From positions 5,866-13,931 of the forward strand of contig DIQB01000018.1 in assembly GCA_002427165.1 (NCBI GenBank): 8,066 bases of DNA. Direction: 5' to 3'. Below the pieces are notes generated by a model. That model was not told where the DNA came from, searched no databases, and worked only from the letters and a program-made list of their open reading frames with translations. The position numbers were made by a program, and so were the translations under genes. How positions within the stretch are numbered: the first letter of the stretch is position 1; every line of letters begins with the position of its first letter. Of the stretch, positions 5,873-8,066 are shown in pieces. The DNA is from Firmicutes bacterium UBA5473. GTDB taxonomy: Bacteria > Bacillota > DTU084.

Positions 5873-7381
5873 ATGAGGCAGATCAAAATCTTCGATACAA
5901 CGCTGCGGGACGGCGAACAAACACCAGGTGTTAATCTTAACCTTGCTGAGAAAATCCAGATCGCACGGCAGCTTGCAATCCTGGGTATCGATGTGATTGA
6001 GGCTGGCTTTCCCATTGCCTCCCCTGGCGATTTCGAGTCTGTGCGGGCCATCTCATGCGAGGTGGAGGGCCCAACAATCGCAGGGCTTGCCAGAGCCGTG
6101 CCTGGCGACATTCAAAGGGCAGCTAAAGCACTTGAAGGTGGCAAAAATGTGCGGATTCATACGTTTGTCGCCACCTCGCCCATTCATATGAAATATAAGT
6201 TTCGCAAAAAACCAAATGAGATCCTGAAGATGGCTGTAGAGGCTGTAGAGCTTGCGAAAAACCTGTGTCCCGAGGTGGAGTTCTCAGCGGAAGATGCCAC
6301 CAGGAGCGAATGGCCCTTTTTAGCTGAGGTGCTTGCAGCTGTGATCGAGGCAGGAGCCGATGTGGTAAACATCCCGGATACAGTTGGCTATACCTTCCCT
6401 GAAGAATATGGGCGCCTGATCAGCTACCTGCGGGACCATGTACCTGGCATCGACAAGGTTGAAATCAGCGTCCACTGCCACAATGACCTGGGGATGGCAG
6501 TGGCAAACTCCCTCACTGCAGTCCGCGCTGGCGCAACCCAGGTGGAGGGCGCCATCAATGGACTCGGTGAGCGAGCAGGCAATGCTGCCATCGAGGAGAT
6601 TGTCATGGCTCTGAACACACGCGGCGATCTTTTCGATGCCCAAACTGCAGTGAAAACAGAGCATATCTACCGCACCAGCCGCCTGGTGAGTACCCTCAGT
6701 GGCGTTGTGATCCAGCCCAATAAAGCTATTGTGGGGGATAATGCCTTTGCCCACGAATCTGGAATACACCAAGATGGTGTGCTCAAAGAGGCCTCCACCT
6801 ATGAGATCATGAGGCCGGAGTCTATTGGGCTGACGCAGAGCAAACTGGTGTTGGGTAAGCATTCGGGACGTCATGCCATTCGGGCGAAACTTGAGGAGCT
6901 TGGCTACAAGCTCAGTTCCGAGGAGATGGATAAGGCCTATCAGCGCTTTATCGAGATGGCAGACAAGAAAAAAGAGGTCTCAGTGCGAGATCTAGAAGCT
7001 TTAGTTGAAGAGGGCTTGTCTGAGATTCCTGAGACCTATAAACTTGAATATCTCCACGCCATCACAGGGGATAAGACCATCCCCACCGCTACTGTGAAGA
7101 TCTCCAAGGGCGATCATGTGATGGAGGAGGCTGCCTGCGCCAGTGCAGGCCCTGTGGAGGCAGTGTTCAGAGCCATCGAAAGGGTCGTTGGGCTCAATTT
7201 GAAACTTGAAGAATACAATATTCGGGCAGTTACCAGTGGCCAAGATGCTTTAGGCGAGGTGACGCTGAAAGTACGAGGCAATATCAAGTCCTATACTGGC
7301 CGTGGCACAAGTACAGATATCATCGAGGCCAGCGCTAGGGCTTATTTGCAGGCCATCAACAAATTAGTAGCAGGTAGTTAG
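5873..7381 (+). CDS. leuA: 2-isopropylmalate synthase
   Basis: Condenses acetyl-CoA with 2-oxoisovalerate to 2-isopropylmalate, the committed step of leucine synthesis. It has 502 residues, normal for the bacterial LeuA1 type. The catalytic TIM barrel (about 1-275) opens with FDTTLRDGEQTPGV (Arg12, Asp13 at the active site). The metal-binding HCHND motif has His201 and His203, and Asp13 is the usual third ligand. GERAGNAA and HESGIHQDG, typical of LeuA, follow. The C-terminal leucine-sensing regulatory domain covers about residues 385-500 and ends in the canonical STDIIEASARAYLQAIN, so leucine feedback is expected. ATG 5873 is preceded by GGAGGT (5859-5864) at 8 bases; the gap to serA is 20 bases. 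Citramalate synthase and homocitrate synthase are related alternatives, but the full-length LeuA signature and the leuC neighbour argue for leuA. Confidence 0.95.
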   Translation: MRQIKIFDTTLRDGEQTPGVNLNLAEKIQIARQLAILGIDVIEAGFPIASPGDFESVRAISCEVEGPTIAGLARAVPGDIQRAAKALEGGKNVRIHTFVATSPIHMKYKFRKKPNEILKMAVEAVELAKNLCPEVEFSAEDATRSEWPFLAEVLAAVIEAGADVVNIPDTVGYTFPEEYGRLISYLRDHVPGIDKVEISVHCHNDLGMAVANSLTAVRAGATQVEGAINGLGERAGNAAIEEIVMALNTRGDLFDAQTAVKTEHIYRTSRLVSTLSGVVIQPNKAIVGDNAFAHESGIHQDGVLKEASTYEIMRPESIGLTQSKLVLGKHSGRHAIRAKLEELGYKLSSEEMDKAYQRFIEMADKKKEVSVRDLEALVEEGLSEIPETYKLEYLHAITGDKTIPTATVKISKGDHVMEEAACASAGPVEAVFRAIERVVGLNLKLEEYNIRAVTSGQDALGEVTLKVRGNIKSYTGRGTSTDIIEASARAYLQAINKLVAGS

Positions 7382-7384
7382 GAG
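7380..7384 (+). promoter_or_regulatory. Ribosome binding site that fixes the leuC start
   Basis: AGGAG overlaps the leuA stop codon and lies 8 bases before ATG 7393. A second in-frame ATG at 7399 would be 14 bases away, too far, so 7393 is preferred. Confidence 0.65.
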
Positions 7385-7392
7385 TTGAGATC

Positions 7393-8066
7393 ATGGGGAT
7401 GACCATCGCCGAGAAGATTTTGGCCGAACACGCGGGACTTGAGCGAGTAGAGCCCGGTCAGCTCATAAATGCCAAGGTGGATATTGCCTTGGCCAATGAT
7501 GTCACGGCTCCCGTGGCCATCGGGGAATTTAAAAAGATCGGCATCGAGAAGGTTTTCGACCGCCAGCGGGTTGTGTTGGTCCCAGACCATTTCACCCCCA
7601 ATAAGGATTTAAAAAGTGCCGAGCAGGCAAAAGAGGTTCGGGATTTTGCCCACGAGCAGGAGCTCACCAATTATTTCGAAGTAGGAAGAATGGGGATCGA
7701 GCATTGCCTCCTCCCGGAGCAGGGAATCGTAACTAGCGGTGATTTGGTCATCGGCGCTGATTCCCATACCTGTACCTATGGTGCTCTGGGTGCCTTTGCC
7801 ACAGGCATGGGCAGCACGGATTTGGCAGCAGCTTGGGCTACAGGGGAGGCTTGGTTTAAGGTTCCTGTTTCTATTAAGTTTGTCTATCATGGGCAGTTGC
7901 CCCCATGGGTTGGTGGTAAGGATCTGATTCTCTATACCATCGGCCAGATTGGCGTGGATGGTGCCCTTTATGCGGCTATGGAATTTACAGGCGAGGCAAT
8001 TGAAAATCTCTCTATGGATGGCCGCTTTACCATGAGCAACATGGCAATTGAGGCAGGGGGCAAAGC
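7393..8066 (+). CDS. leuC: 3-isopropylmalate dehydratase large subunit, 3'-truncated by window edge
   Basis: Large subunit of isopropylmalate isomerase, a [4Fe-4S] aconitase-family enzyme that converts 2- to 3-isopropylmalate together with the small subunit LeuD (not in the window). The frame stays open to the window end, giving 224 full codons of an expected 420 or so. Visible signatures are MGMTIAEKILAEHAG at the start, DVTAPVAI, PDHFTPNKDLKSAEQ, GRMGIEHCLLPEQGI, GADSHTCTYGALGAF (Asp123, Ser124, His125), GMGSTDLAAAWATGEAWFKVP and MDGRFTMSNMAIEAG. These fit the shorter LeuC2/homoaconitase-like form that works with a separate small subunit. The cluster-binding cysteines expected near residue 300 lie beyond the window. 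It starts 11 bases after the leuA stop. LeuD and LeuB probably follow (inference). Homoaconitase is an alternative, made unlikely by the leuA neighbour. Confidence 0.95.
   Translation, partial: MGMTIAEKILAEHAGLERVEPGQLINAKVDIALANDVTAPVAIGEFKKIGIEKVFDRQRVVLVPDHFTPNKDLKSAEQAKEVRDFAHEQELTNYFEVGRMGIEHCLLPEQGIVTSGDLVIGADSHTCTYGALGAFATGMGSTDLAAAWATGEAWFKVPVSIKFVYHGQLPPWVGGKDLILYTIGQIGVDGALYAAMEFTGEAIENLSMDGRFTMSNMAIEAGGK

Noticed and set aside
6320..6874. 184-codon open frame on the - strand opposite leuA
   Set aside because: Antisense to the conserved LeuA catalytic barrel, composition is low in recognisable motifs, and there is no adjacent gene partner on that strand.
1..8066. T-box, riboswitch or leader-peptide attenuator for branched-chain control
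   Set aside because: No leader region is present; the operon start lies upstream of the window, and no gap is long enough to hold such an element.
1..8066. Frequent CACAGG/GCAGG words across the window
   Set aside because: They follow favoured Thr-Gly and Ala-Gly codons (ACA GGN, GCA GGN) and show no regular spacing, so codon use explains them.

Overview
The window is one dense block of biosynthetic genes, all on the + strand. It reads: 3' part of ilvB, ilvN, ilvC, a class V aminotransferase, serA, leuA, 5' part of leuC. This is most of a branched-chain amino acid operon with a two-gene serine module inserted between its ilv and leu halves. No RNA genes, mobile elements, CRISPR arrays or regulator genes were seen. 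No gene-free stretch exceeds about 60 bases.

The organism is most likely an anaerobic or thermophile-related member of the Bacillota (Clostridia-like, Peptococcaceae or Moorella type). The reasons are strong AGGAGG-type ribosome binding sites before every visible start, roughly balanced GC content, Bacillus/Clostridia-like IlvC and LeuA motifs, a LeuC of the form with a separate small subunit, and a compact ilvB-ilvN-ilvC-leuA-leuC order. This is inference from motifs; no database search was possible.

Layout: 1-1561 acetolactate synthase large subunit, cut at its 5' end by the window edge; 1558-2046 its regulatory small subunit (4-base ATGA overlap); 2105-3103 ketol-acid reductoisomerase; 3116-4276 PLP-dependent aminotransferase; 4269-5852 D-3-phosphoglycerate dehydrogenase (8-base overlap with the aminotransferase); 5873-7381 2-isopropylmalate synthase; 7393 to the window edge, large subunit of 3-isopropylmalate dehydratase. 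Short gaps and overlaps indicate co-transcription and translational coupling.

Working together, IlvB/IlvN and IlvC turn pyruvate (or pyruvate plus 2-oxobutyrate) into dihydroxy acids. LeuA and LeuC take 2-oxoisovalerate and acetyl-CoA toward leucine. SerA plus the aminotransferase probably make the serine precursor from 3-phosphoglycerate. Three proteins (IlvN, SerA, LeuA) carry C-terminal or stand-alone regulatory domains expected to sense valine, serine and leucine. The ilvD, leuD, leuB and ilvE genes are not in the window.

I found no clearly new biological system. The points most worth a second look are an acidic cofactor loop in IlvC suggesting NADH use, the identity of the aminotransferase as a non-SerC partner of SerA, and several perfect inverted repeats, including one just inside serA and a tandem pair before a T-run at its end.
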